53,223 nucleotides of DNA from Lachnospiraceae bacterium OF09-6 (GTDB taxonomy: Bacteria > Bacillota > Clostridia > Lachnospirales > Lachnospiraceae): the NCBI GenBank assembly GCA_003435055.1, contig QUMM01000022.1:1-53223 (forward strand), given 5' to 3'. The position numbers and the translations under genes were made by a program. Shown here in pieces: positions 43,265 to 51,776 of this stretch (position 1 is its first letter; each line of letters begins with the position of its first letter). The notes below the pieces were generated by a model that saw only the letters and a program-made list of their open reading frames with translations, ran no database searches and was not told the DNA's origin.

Positions 43265-44920
43265 TCACACCAAATCTGATTCTATTGTAAATTCTAAATA
43301 CCAGGTTTTTTCCAGTTGTCTGATATTCACACTTCCGCCCACTGCATACCAGTGGTTCCATTCTGGTATGTTCCAGTCTTTTTCCGGATCCATCTGGATT
43401 CTCATACAAATCTGATTATCTGACACACGAACATTCAAAAGCAGTGCCTCAGTCTGATCCAGTATCTGTTCTATCAACTGTTCAAATGTATCATATACAG
43501 CAATCAGATATTCTGCCTTTGTTTCTCCCTGGCAAGAGCTGTCCATAGACACCATGGTTCCATAAAGCTGCATCATTTCAACAGACTCTTTCAGGCAAAA
43601 ACTTAATTCCCTGGCCTGAAGCAGGGCTGTATTCTCTGCAATCAATGCAAGATTGCATCTCCGTTTGATATAAGCACTTAACACACAAATATGCGCCAGC
43701 TGCTTCTGTTCTTCCTTTTCGTCTTTCTTTTTTAATAACCGTTCTACCTGATCTAACTGTTCTGTGACTTCTTCTGTCATACGGTCATATAGACGATTTT
43801 TTTCTTCGACCTGCAACTTCTTTTCTCGAAGCTCCAGTTCTGCCTTCATCAGATCATTTTTCTCCGATAATTGTTTTCCCGCCTTCTCCAGAGCGTCTGT
43901 AAACGCCAGAATCTCCGAGATATCTTCCCACCAGAGGATCCATCCTCTGGTTAACTTACCACATTTCAGCCGTTTTCCATCCATGACGATACCCTCATGT
44001 TCCAAACCGGTCATCCAGGTTCGGACTTGCGCTTCCGGTTGTTGTGCCTGACCGGATACATAACGTATCTTTCCTTTTTCATCTGCAATATGTGCTTCAA
44101 TATTTGCAATTTCAAACAAACGATCATATTGGGAATTCGAACGAATCAATCCACTTTGTATGCAGCTCTCCAGCAAAAGAACAATCATAACACAGTTCAG
44201 TGCAGTCACATCACACTTCAATATATTCATGCAATACAAAACTGTAATGACAACTTCTGACAGCATGACAAAAACCGGAATTTTTCGAAACCATGGTCTG
44301 CCAGGCGCACGGCATTGCCACAGCAATGACAGAACAAAGTACAATCCAAGCGAAATGCTCCATCCGGAAACCAATAAATAACCTGGACCATATGTATAAT
44401 ATCTGTCTGACAATGCTGCACCGTCCGGAAAGCAAAAAACAAGTTGATGAAGATCATTGGTAAATACCAGTAATAATAATAGGATGGCCGGAAGATACAT
44501 CCGTTTCCATTTTCCAGGTAATTCATAGTCCTCTGATTTTCCAAGATATTGAATGACAAATACGCCAAACAATGGAACAAAGATCAATGCTATATAATAT
44601 GCATACCAGCAGTATCGGTTCGCCCAGCTATCAGCTGGAAAAAACATCCATTTGCAGGTTCGTATGTACAGCCATAGTACTAACAGACTTGCAGCTGCCA
44701 GCAGATAACGTCTGACAGAAGCCTGCATAATCCGCTGCTTTATGGTACTCATCCAGATAAACAGCAGTCCGGCATGAATCAGATGACGACTGAACTGTAA
44801 GATTGTTTCCAGCAAAATGCCATCTTCTTCTCTTGCAAGTTCTCTGCTTACCGCTGCACAGATAAGAAGACAGACACTGATTACCGAATAATATATTTTT
44901 TTATTTTTTTTCAGTTCCAT
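43265..44920 (-). CDS. 7TM-type sensor protein, kinase-like but without ATPase motifs
   Basis: A 551-aa protein with about seven helices in the first 250 residues, the layout of the 7TM histidine-kinase N-terminal domain. A PAS-like segment (about 265-340) and a long coiled coil (about 345-405) follow. The C-terminal third has the outline of a dimerisation and ATPase domain but lacks a clear N-box and Gly boxes; ends WYLEFTIESDLV. It may be a signal-input partner that acts through the kinase encoded next. GAGGTT precedes the start; first gene of this operon. Confidence 0.8.
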   Translation of the reverse strand: MELKKNKKIYYSVISVCLLICAAVSRELAREEDGILLETILQFSRHLIHAGLLFIWMSTIKQRIMQASVRRYLLAAASLLVLWLYIRTCKWMFFPADSWANRYCWYAYYIALIFVPLFGVFVIQYLGKSEDYELPGKWKRMYLPAILLLLLVFTNDLHQLVFCFPDGAALSDRYYTYGPGYLLVSGWSISLGLYFVLSLLWQCRAPGRPWFRKIPVFVMLSEVVITVLYCMNILKCDVTALNCVMIVLLLESCIQSGLIRSNSQYDRLFEIANIEAHIADEKGKIRYVSGQAQQPEAQVRTWMTGLEHEGIVMDGKRLKCGKLTRGWILWWEDISEILAFTDALEKAGKQLSEKNDLMKAELELREKKLQVEEKNRLYDRMTEEVTEQLDQVERLLKKKDEKEEQKQLAHICVLSAYIKRRCNLALIAENTALLQARELSFCLKESVEMMQLYGTMVSMDSSCQGETKAEYLIAVYDTFEQLIEQILDQTEALLLNVRVSDNQICMRIQMDPEKDWNIPEWNHWYAVGGSVNIRQLEKTWYLEFTIESDLV

Positions 44921-45032
44921 TATGTAACCTCATAACTTCCACAGTAACCACAGCTTTTTATTTCCTGATTTTATTCTAACATAAGAACAAAGATGCTGCC
45001 AATGTGCATTCGGGCAGATTTTCCTCCTGCAT

Positions 45033-45084
45033 AAAAAAACACAGCAGCCATAGATGCTTTTTCTCATACAGCTGCTGTGTTTTA
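45033..45084 (-). terminator. Rho-independent terminator
   Basis: AACACAGCAGC and GCTGCTGTGTT form an 11-base stem; on the reverse strand TTTTTTT follows. It ends the transcript of the 45090 gene and isolates the 7TM operon. Confidence 0.9.
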
Positions 45085-45089
45085 TTCTT

Positions 45090-46097
45090 TTATTTATAAT
45101 CCATAACCAGAAACATTGATTTAATCGCCACTACTTCATCGTATTCTTCCTGCTCTACCACGACATTTGAATTTAATGCCTTTAAATCCTGCTTCAGTAC
45201 CTGAAGAGCACTTTCCAGATTCTCTGCACGTCCTTCCTTTAAGATCTCCGTCATACGTTTCAAAACGACTGGATGGGCATAATAAGCCGGAACCGGAAAA
45301 TCCGGACAGGATTGTATATAATGTTCCATAGCATTTATGGAATCTTTCAGTTTCTGCTCCACATACTTTCTGTTATTTTTTGATGTTGGCAAAACATTGG
45401 CTCCTGCAAACAGAAAAATTGCTGCCAGACCAAATAATAAAAAGTAAATACCAAATCCTGCATGGGTAATTAGTGAATAAACACCATAAGCAAATGACCC
45501 TGATCCCATCACTGTAATCGCAAGTGCCACCCATTTGTAAGCCGGATTACTGCGATCATAAATACGCTTCTTCCTGGCTGACTGACTTAAATCCATATAC
45601 AGATCTGATTTCCTGTGAAGATACTTTTCTGCCTGCTCCAGATTCTGAATACTCATTTTTGCTTCGTCTGACAGATTGGATACATATTTTTTTTCAGCCA
45701 GCCGTCTGGCTTTCTCAGCCAGCTTCCGTTCTGCCTCCACACTATGCAGTGGAATATTGGGAAAATTCGTTTCCACAAAAGCAAGCAGACGATCTACATC
45801 CTCTTCATGTTTAAAATTACACTGCTTTTGCTTTCCGTTATCATACTCCACCACCAGATATGGCAGTGTGCCAAAAATTCCCTTTCCGGTAAACCCGCCT
45901 TTGCTCATAGCTACTCTTTTAAAAATTCTGGTAACCGATTTGACTGGCACATAATATTGACGATCAATGTAAAAGCTATTCAGATATAGTGCCTTCTTTC
46001 CGACACCGCACGGTCCAAACTTCCGACAATTCTTTTTATCCTGCTTTATTTCTTCCTCCGGGAGCGATATTGCTCCAAGCTTCTTTGTTAACATCAT
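45090..46097 (-). CDS. Membrane protein of unknown function with coiled-coil and two helices
   Basis: A 335-aa protein when started at ATG 46097 (MMLTKKLGAISLPEEE); an earlier GTG at 46148 lacks a usable ribosome site. The N-terminal part (about 30-120) looks like a PH-like domain (YIDRQYYVPVKSVTRIFKRV, LVVEYDNGKQKQCNF). A charged helix-rich linker follows, and then two helices (about 190-230: WVALAITVMGSGSFAYGVYSL and FGIYFLLFGLAAIFLFAG). The C-terminus is helical. No named family recognised. Separate transcript, with a terminator on each side. Confidence 0.72.
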   Translation of the reverse strand: MMLTKKLGAISLPEEEIKQDKKNCRKFGPCGVGKKALYLNSFYIDRQYYVPVKSVTRIFKRVAMSKGGFTGKGIFGTLPYLVVEYDNGKQKQCNFKHEEDVDRLLAFVETNFPNIPLHSVEAERKLAEKARRLAEKKYVSNLSDEAKMSIQNLEQAEKYLHRKSDLYMDLSQSARKKRIYDRSNPAYKWVALAITVMGSGSFAYGVYSLITHAGFGIYFLLFGLAAIFLFAGANVLPTSKNNRKYVEQKLKDSINAMEHYIQSCPDFPVPAYYAHPVVLKRMTEILKEGRAENLESALQVLKQDLKALNSNVVVEQEEYDEVVAIKSMFLVMDYK

Positions 46098-46164
46098 GAT
46101 CTGTTCTCTCTTTTCACTTATTCTGATCTGGTGCACGGTATCCGACACTCCATGTCAAAGCTTT

Positions 46165-46210
46165 ATTAAAAACAGACCAGGCGAGAGTCCCTCCCCCGCC
46201 TGATCTGTAT
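46165..46210 (-). terminator. Terminator of the CstA-type gene
   Basis: On the reverse strand ACAGATCAGGCG pairs with CGCCTGGTCTGT, with TTTTTAAT after it. Confidence 0.8.
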
Positions 46211-46258
46211 AAATCAGCTGATTTGTCTCCTGTCGAGTTCTTCCCGGCTACATGATTT

Positions 46259-47701
46259 TTATGCGGCTTTCACAGGTTTCTTTGTTGCATGAATAAAGAT
46301 ACCCAGAAACAGTGCTGCCAGAATGATTCCTACCGGATATGCAATTGTGGTGGAAAGTCCCAGGCACTCAGATGCACATACAAAATAGGTCATGGATACT
46401 GCACTCATGAAAGTTGCCGGAACCGCTGTGATCCAGTAGTTCTTCTGTTCACGATACAGATACATACTTGCGGTCCATAATACGATCATCGCCAGAGTCT
46501 GGTTGGTCCAGCTGAAGTATCTCCATACAATCGCATAATCCAGATGTCCGATGAAAGCACCTGCTGCCAGCAGCGGCACACAGAGTACCAGACGTTTCTG
46601 AATCTTGTTCTGATCGATCTTGAACCAGTCAGCCAGTACCAGACGGGCACTACGGAATGCCGTATCACCAGAAGTAATAGGGCAAACGATAACACCGACC
46701 ATAGCCAGAGCCACACCTACAGAGCCCATTGTCTTAATACATACATCATAGATCGCTGCGGACTGACCATTTGCAAGGATCTCTTTTAATCCTGTGCTGA
46801 GTCCACCGGTTACTTCGTATACTGCACAGCCTGCTGCTGCCCAGATCAGAGCGATGACACCTTCTGCTACCATGGCACCGTAGAATACGAAATGTCCCTG
46901 TTTTTCAGACTTCATACAACGAGCCATCAACGGTGACTGTGTGGAATGGAAACCAGAGATCGCACCACATGCTACGGTAATAAACATGAAGCTCCAGATC
47001 GGTTTACCATCCGGATGCATATTGGTAAAGTGGCTCCAGATCTCAGGAATGGTATAGGCCGGATTGGTGAAGATACCAAAGATAACGCCTACTGCCATGA
47101 TGATCAGGCAGATACCGAATATCGGGTAAATACGTCCGATGATCTTATCGATGGAAATAAAGGTAGCAATAAAATAGTATGCCAGAATGATCCACAGCCA
47201 TACTTCTGCACTGGCCATAGATCCGCCAACACCAGCATTCTTCAGCAGTGTCACGATCAGGCCAGCAGGTCCAACTGCAAATACGGTACCTACCATAACC
47301 AGCAGAACCACGCTGAATACTCGCATGATGTTCTTCATCACACCGCCAAGGTAAATACCACATACCTCAGAAATGGATGCCCCATCATTTCTCTCAGAAA
47401 GCATACCGGAGAAATAATCATGTACACCACCGGCAAAAATGGTACCAAACGTGATCCATAAGAACACTACCGGTCCCCAGAGGGCACCCTGCATAGCACC
47501 GAAGATCGGTCCCAGTCCTGCAATATTCAGCAGCTGTACCAGGAACAGCTTCCACTGTGGCATGACAACGTAGTCTACGCCGTCATTGATTCTGACTGCC
47601 GGTGTCTCTCTGTCATCCGGTGCAAAGGTATTCTCTACCACTTTGCCGTAGACAAAGTATCCGCCCAGCAGCAGGGCAAAACAGATAATAAAACTTAACA
47701 T
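46259..47701 (-). CDS. cstA: CstA-family transporter (peptide/pyruvate)
   Basis: A 480-aa polytopic membrane protein of the carbon starvation A family, of the shorter type. Family words: the start region LLLGGYFVYGKVVE, NIAGLGPIFGAMQGALWGP, FAGGVHDYFSGMLSERN, FITVACGAISGFHSTQSPLMAR and PITSGDTAFRSARLVLADWF. Homologues take up peptides or pyruvate during nutrient limitation. The ATG at 47701 with GGGAGGTG upstream is preferred over the open frame to 47755. A possible leader ORF lies about 110 bp upstream. Confidence 0.92.
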   Translation of the reverse strand: MLSFIICFALLLGGYFVYGKVVENTFAPDDRETPAVRINDGVDYVVMPQWKLFLVQLLNIAGLGPIFGAMQGALWGPVVFLWITFGTIFAGGVHDYFSGMLSERNDGASISEVCGIYLGGVMKNIMRVFSVVLLVMVGTVFAVGPAGLIVTLLKNAGVGGSMASAEVWLWIILAYYFIATFISIDKIIGRIYPIFGICLIIMAVGVIFGIFTNPAYTIPEIWSHFTNMHPDGKPIWSFMFITVACGAISGFHSTQSPLMARCMKSEKQGHFVFYGAMVAEGVIALIWAAAGCAVYEVTGGLSTGLKEILANGQSAAIYDVCIKTMGSVGVALAMVGVIVCPITSGDTAFRSARLVLADWFKIDQNKIQKRLVLCVPLLAAGAFIGHLDYAIVWRYFSWTNQTLAMIVLWTASMYLYREQKNYWITAVPATFMSAVSMTYFVCASECLGLSTTIAYPVGIILAALFLGIFIHATKKPVKAA

Positions 47702-47808
47702 AACAACACCTCCCACGTGTTTTTCATCATTCTTATTATAGTACAATCTGTACATAATTCAATATGCTTTGTCCTATTATCCGTCAAATCGCTATACTAA
47801 TTTCATAT

Positions 47809-47898
47809 TCATATCATACCTTTTTGGTATAGAAAGGAAAATTCTTCTTTTCCGGGGATGCCGAAATGTGGTATTGAGGTGTTATAGCCCATACGCAT
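47809..47898 (-). CDS. Possible 29-aa leader ORF upstream of cstA
   Basis: From ATG 47898, directly after GGGGAGGAGGTAG, a 29-codon frame begins MRMGYNTSIPHFGIPGKEE and ends at 47809. A very strong ribosome site before a short frame in the leader of a starvation transporter suggests a leader peptide or small protein. It could also be the broken 5' end of a gene. No homologue recognised. Confidence 0.4.
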   Translation of the reverse strand: MRMGYNTSIPHFGIPGKEEFSFLYQKGMI

Positions 47899-47928
47899 CT
47901 ACCTCCTCCCCAAAATGGGTATATAAAT

Positions 47929-47954
47929 ACCCTGCCAGTCTTCACCGGCAGGGT
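47929..47954. other. GC-rich hairpin
   Basis: ACCCTGCC and GGCAGGGT form a perfect eight-base stem around a ten-base loop. On the reverse strand it follows the gene fragment at 47967 and precedes the leader ORF, so it may be a weak terminator (followed by ATTTATATA). Confidence 0.5.
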
Positions 47955-47966
47955 TGCTCGCATTGT

Positions 47967-48113
47967 TTACTTGTAGAGATCTTCCAGCGTTATCAGCTGA
48001 ACTTCACCACACTCCTGTGCTTGAAAATATCTTTTAAGTCCAATTTAAAAATATGAATGAACTCATACAATTTTTTTACCGTTGTTCTGAAATGCTCATA
48101 TATAGCCTGCCCA
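47967..48113 (-). pseudogene. Short gene fragment downstream of the AAA/PD-(D/E)XK gene
   Basis: Two frames that join if one A is added to the AAAA near 48034 give IGQAIYEHFRTTVKKLYEFI followed by HIFKLDLKRYFQAQE and CGEVQLITLEDLYK, ending at 47967. The composition is protein-like, but there is no start codon with a ribosome site. Perhaps the 3' remnant of a gene displaced by the neighbouring accessory gene. Not identified. Confidence 0.3.
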
Positions 48114-48119
48114 ATGTTT

Positions 48120-49790
48120 TCAATTTTTTCTAACTATGCATTCTTTTTTATAGAATGCAATACCATACCACAGTACTTTCCGAAAACCATCCCGTTCCAC
48201 TTTCCTTGCATACTGCTTTTCTTTTATCTGCAGTAGTGCCTCCTGACATTTTTCTTCCATCTGCTTCTCTGTTTTGGCAATTTTCACTTCTATGACAATC
48301 GCCCGGCGATTCCTGCGGTCTTTCATCACGATATCCGATCTTCCCAATCCATTCTCATAATTAGACTCTACAATATAACCCGCACTGGAAAACAGACCAA
48401 CAAGAAATGCATGATAAAAGTTTTCTTCATAATCGTAGAAACTGATCGTGTCAAATAATAAGTCTGACAACAGCTCTGTCAGTCGTTCTTCCTCTCCATT
48501 CCACAATGCTGTAAACAGCATACTTCGATCGCTCTTTGCCGTCTTCTGGTAAAACCATTCCACTACACTCTTTCGGAAAATATCCATTACCTCTGCATTT
48601 GGAATACGTAACTCAGTCTTTCCGTTCTCCACTTGCTTTTCGGTCTTTGTCAGATAACCGGTAAGATACAACAGACTCCACAAATTCTCCTCAGACGAAG
48701 TCAGCATATCATAGGTCAAATTCTCTGTAATCACTTCTCTGATGCTTTCTCCTGCCAACAGTCTCTCAAACTTCTCCGTCACATCAAAATCTGTTCGTTC
48801 CAGAAACATCCGAATTGCTGCATTGTCACTGGTATGCTCCCAGAAATTCTCTGGTCTGTCAATACCTTCGGTCAGCTTCTTTCGAATATAATTCAGTACA
48901 TCCCACGGACAGTAAATCTCCAGATTTCCAAATCGATATCCATCATACCATTCCCGGATCATCTCAGCCTGCTCCTGACATTCAGTATCTGTCAAAAGCT
49001 GCTCCACCTCTTTTTGTGTAAAACCGAAAAACTCATTATAGCGGTTGTCTGATATGGTATCCATTGTAAAATTATTCGTTCCGGTAAAGATACTCTCTTT
49101 TCCGATTCGAAGACAGCCAGTTATTACTGCAAAACAAAGTGACGCATTATCCTTTAATGAAGTACTCATCATCGCTTTCATCATATCCAGCATCTTTTCA
49201 TAATAGCCACCCACATTGGCTTTTGAAATCGGCACATCATATTCATCCAGGATTAAGATCACCTTTTTTCCGTAATATGCCTGCATCATCCGCATCAACA
49301 GCAAAATACTCGTTTTTAGCTGCTGAGTTGTTGGTTTTCCATTCACAGTATCTGCCAGCTGCGCAAATACCTTACGATCATTTTCCAACACTTTTTCACT
49401 GGTTCCCAGATAGCTATGTTCATTGCATAATTCTGCAATACGTCCCCACAACATCTCTCTGGCTGCCTCAAATGTCAATCCATCAATATCCTTAAAACTG
49501 AAAAACAGTGTCGGATACTGGTTCATCCATTTCCGGCATGTTTCCTCATCCTGCTCAATTGTCAGGCCATGAAAAAGCTCCCTGCTATCTTCTCGAATAT
49601 CAAAGAAATGCGCCAGCATACTCATCCCCAATGTTTTTCCAAAACGTCGCGGTCTGGTAATCAGCGTCACCTCCGTAGACTCAGTCTTCAAAAGTTCTGT
49701 AATCAAACTACTTTTATCTATATAATAACAGCCACGCTCCCGAAGCTTTCTAAAATCCGATATGCCTACCGGAATATCCAGATTCCTCAT
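48120..49790 (-). CDS. AAA-ATPase-like / PD-(D/E)XK nuclease-family protein
   Basis: A 556-aa protein of the AAA-ATPase_like plus PD-(D/E)XK superfamily-9 type, abundant in gut anaerobes. The N-terminus is MRNLDIPVGISDFRKLRERG with YYIDKSSLI; Walker A is RPRRFGKTLGMSML and Walker B VILILDEYDVP. The C-terminal nuclease-like domain has GLGRSDIVMKDRRNRRAIVIEVK (the D...ExK pattern) and an LLQIKEKQYA motif. Cellular role unknown; such genes often multiply in genomes and mark accessory DNA. The start at 49790 has GGAGG upstream. Confidence 0.9.
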   Translation of the reverse strand: MRNLDIPVGISDFRKLRERGCYYIDKSSLITELLKTESTEVTLITRPRRFGKTLGMSMLAHFFDIREDSRELFHGLTIEQDEETCRKWMNQYPTLFFSFKDIDGLTFEAAREMLWGRIAELCNEHSYLGTSEKVLENDRKVFAQLADTVNGKPTTQQLKTSILLLMRMMQAYYGKKVILILDEYDVPISKANVGGYYEKMLDMMKAMMSTSLKDNASLCFAVITGCLRIGKESIFTGTNNFTMDTISDNRYNEFFGFTQKEVEQLLTDTECQEQAEMIREWYDGYRFGNLEIYCPWDVLNYIRKKLTEGIDRPENFWEHTSDNAAIRMFLERTDFDVTEKFERLLAGESIREVITENLTYDMLTSSEENLWSLLYLTGYLTKTEKQVENGKTELRIPNAEVMDIFRKSVVEWFYQKTAKSDRSMLFTALWNGEEERLTELLSDLLFDTISFYDYEENFYHAFLVGLFSSAGYIVESNYENGLGRSDIVMKDRRNRRAIVIEVKIAKTEKQMEEKCQEALLQIKEKQYARKVERDGFRKVLWYGIAFYKKECIVRKN

Positions 49791-49884
49791 ACATACCTCC
49801 ATCATTTAACAAAATAATATTTTCACTTTTTACTGTACTTGTTTTTAGATCAAAAGGCGAGGTTTCTGACTTTTCCATATTCGC

Positions 49885-50739
49885 CTATCCATTATTACTT
49901 ACTCTGTGATCTCTTTCTAATCTAAGCACCTTAAACTTATCACCCTTTCGATAACCAAAACATCTCATTTTGCCACTAAAGCGAATTTTCATAATGGTCT
50001 TTTCTGAATATTTGCATCCCTTGAACCAGTTCTTTTCTTTTTCTTTCGGCGTGTATTTTTTATATTCCAAGCCATCATCCAATGCAATGCTCTCCCATGA
50101 CTCATGTTCTGTAAATTTTTTTAACGATTTGATAAGACTTTCAAATTCTTCTTTTTCCAGAATATTCACACCATATTTTTCTTCTATTGTGCTACAATCA
50201 ATTCTAGTATCTTCAAACAAGATTTGAAGATATTTTTTTCGATTTACATTCAAGTAATCATTATAATTTTTTACTAAATATTGTGGTGTATTTATCGAAT
50301 CGACTATGTATTTTTTCGTTTCACTCTGAATTAATAATTCTTTATCATTGAACACATCCAAATCAAACGATAACAATGATCCCTTTTTTACCGCTGCCTC
50401 TGCTATAGAAGTAGCTGATATATCTTCTTCATTCCAGAAAAATTTTTGAGATATATCGTGTGCCGGCTCTTGATCCCAATGAGGTTTTTCATAAATTTCC
50501 CTGTCCAAACTAGATTTGAAACGCAACAATTCATCGGTAAGCCCGTAGCATTTTAAATCACATAAGGTTTCATCTTTTGTTACATTACAATCATAAAAAT
50601 TCATGGTCTTATATATTGGTATATCCGTGTTTTGATGTATCAGATCTATGCACCTGACAATTGATTTTGTTGCATGTAAAAAAGATCTGACATCCTGAAA
50701 CTGACCACATAAAGATTTTTCATTTAGTAAAAACTCCAT
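49885..50739 (-). CDS. Unknown protein of an AT-rich three-gene cassette
   Basis: A 284-aa protein with no family I can name. It is rich in Lys, Glu, Asp and Tyr, with no helix or signal. The C-terminal 45 residues (KTIMKIRFSGKMRCFGYRKG then DKFKVLRLERDHRVSNNG) form a compact beta-rich piece with conserved-looking Arg, His and Asp, recalling small toxin or RNA-binding folds; that is impression only. It is the last gene of the cassette, one base after the stop of the ATPase gene. Base use is much more AT-rich than in the housekeeping genes, a sign of transfer. Confidence 0.72.
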   Translation of the reverse strand: MEFLLNEKSLCGQFQDVRSFLHATKSIVRCIDLIHQNTDIPIYKTMNFYDCNVTKDETLCDLKCYGLTDELLRFKSSLDREIYEKPHWDQEPAHDISQKFFWNEEDISATSIAEAAVKKGSLLSFDLDVFNDKELLIQSETKKYIVDSINTPQYLVKNYNDYLNVNRKKYLQILFEDTRIDCSTIEEKYGVNILEKEEFESLIKSLKKFTEHESWESIALDDGLEYKKYTPKEKEKNWFKGCKYSEKTIMKIRFSGKMRCFGYRKGDKFKVLRLERDHRVSNNG

Positions 50740-50740
50740 A

Positions 50741-51775
50741 TTACCACCCTAAAATAACATCTAAATCCTTATTTATCTGATCAAAAAAACCATCTGTATT
50801 TCTCAACGCTTTTCCCTCTTCGTTGATAGGAATATTTATCGGAATGCTACATCCTTTTTCATCTTGCATAAAGGAATATATGCTTACTTTTTCAGTGTCT
50901 ATCTGATCCAAACGAATACTCTTTCTTATTCCGTTATAAATATGGTCACTATGCGTTTCAATCATAATCTGTACCCCACACTGCGCCAGAAACGCAAGAA
51001 ATCCAACCAGTTCCGATTGTCCTGATGGATGCAGATGAATCTCAGGATTTTCTATTACCAGTAAATCTCCTGCTTTACATGCCAATGCCGCAATAATAAG
51101 TTCTGTGATATATGTCACACCTGTACCAACATTTTTAGGGCGCATGTCAAACGGCACCTTATTGTTACTATACAATACCTGTATAAATTCCGTCTGTTCT
51201 ATCTCTTTTGCCTTAACACGGTATCCCATAATTTTTTCCAGCCAGTAACTTACCTGTCCTCCAAATGTTAATTTAGAAGATTCCATATCATATACAAAAT
51301 CTTTATCAAGATCCATCTTATCTTCATCATGTGCATTTAAATAATGAAATACATACTCACAATTTTTTCCAATAACTATGCTGTCACCTAAATACTTTCT
51401 ATAGGTATCTTCGATACCTATTCTGTCTGAAGAACAATATATCACATTTATTGAGTTATCTATTTCTCCTGCCTCTTCGACGCCTTCTTTTGTTATCTTT
51501 TTTGACGCTTCTGCCATTTTTCCTTTTGTTTCATACAGAATCTTAAATTCTATATCTCCATTTCCGGTTATTGCATTTTTTACTTCCTCTACTTTTCCAA
51601 TATTCATAAATTCACCACGGAATGGATTTTTTCCATTTTGAATCATTGCAAAAATTGCCTGAATAACACTTGTCTTTCCCATAGAGTTCCGTCCAGCCAA
51701 TAATGTGAAATTTTTCAATTCCAATTCTGCATGTTCAAATGATTTAAAATTATTAATTTCTATTTTTCTTAACAT
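50741..51775 (-). CDS. SMC/OLD-like AAA ATPase (AAA_15/DUF3696 type)
   Basis: A 344-aa ATPase. The N-terminus is MLRKIEINNFKSFEHAELEL with Walker A GRNSMGKTS. A helical insert follows, then a signature-like GTGVTYITELI, Walker B LLVIENPEIHLHPSGQSEL, and the His switch in MIETHSDHIYNGIR. The C-terminus (PINEEGKALRNTDGFFDQI) matches the DUF3696 tail. ATPases of this class act in several anti-phage systems together with an effector. The genes on both sides abut it (1 bp and 1 bp), so one operon is certain. Confidence 0.88.
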   Translation of the reverse strand: MLRKIEINNFKSFEHAELELKNFTLLAGRNSMGKTSVIQAIFAMIQNGKNPFRGEFMNIGKVEEVKNAITGNGDIEFKILYETKGKMAEASKKITKEGVEEAGEIDNSINVIYCSSDRIGIEDTYRKYLGDSIVIGKNCEYVFHYLNAHDEDKMDLDKDFVYDMESSKLTFGGQVSYWLEKIMGYRVKAKEIEQTEFIQVLYSNNKVPFDMRPKNVGTGVTYITELIIAALACKAGDLLVIENPEIHLHPSGQSELVGFLAFLAQCGVQIMIETHSDHIYNGIRKSIRLDQIDTEKVSIYSFMQDEKGCSIPINIPINEEGKALRNTDGFFDQINKDLDVILGW

Positions 51776-51776
51776 A

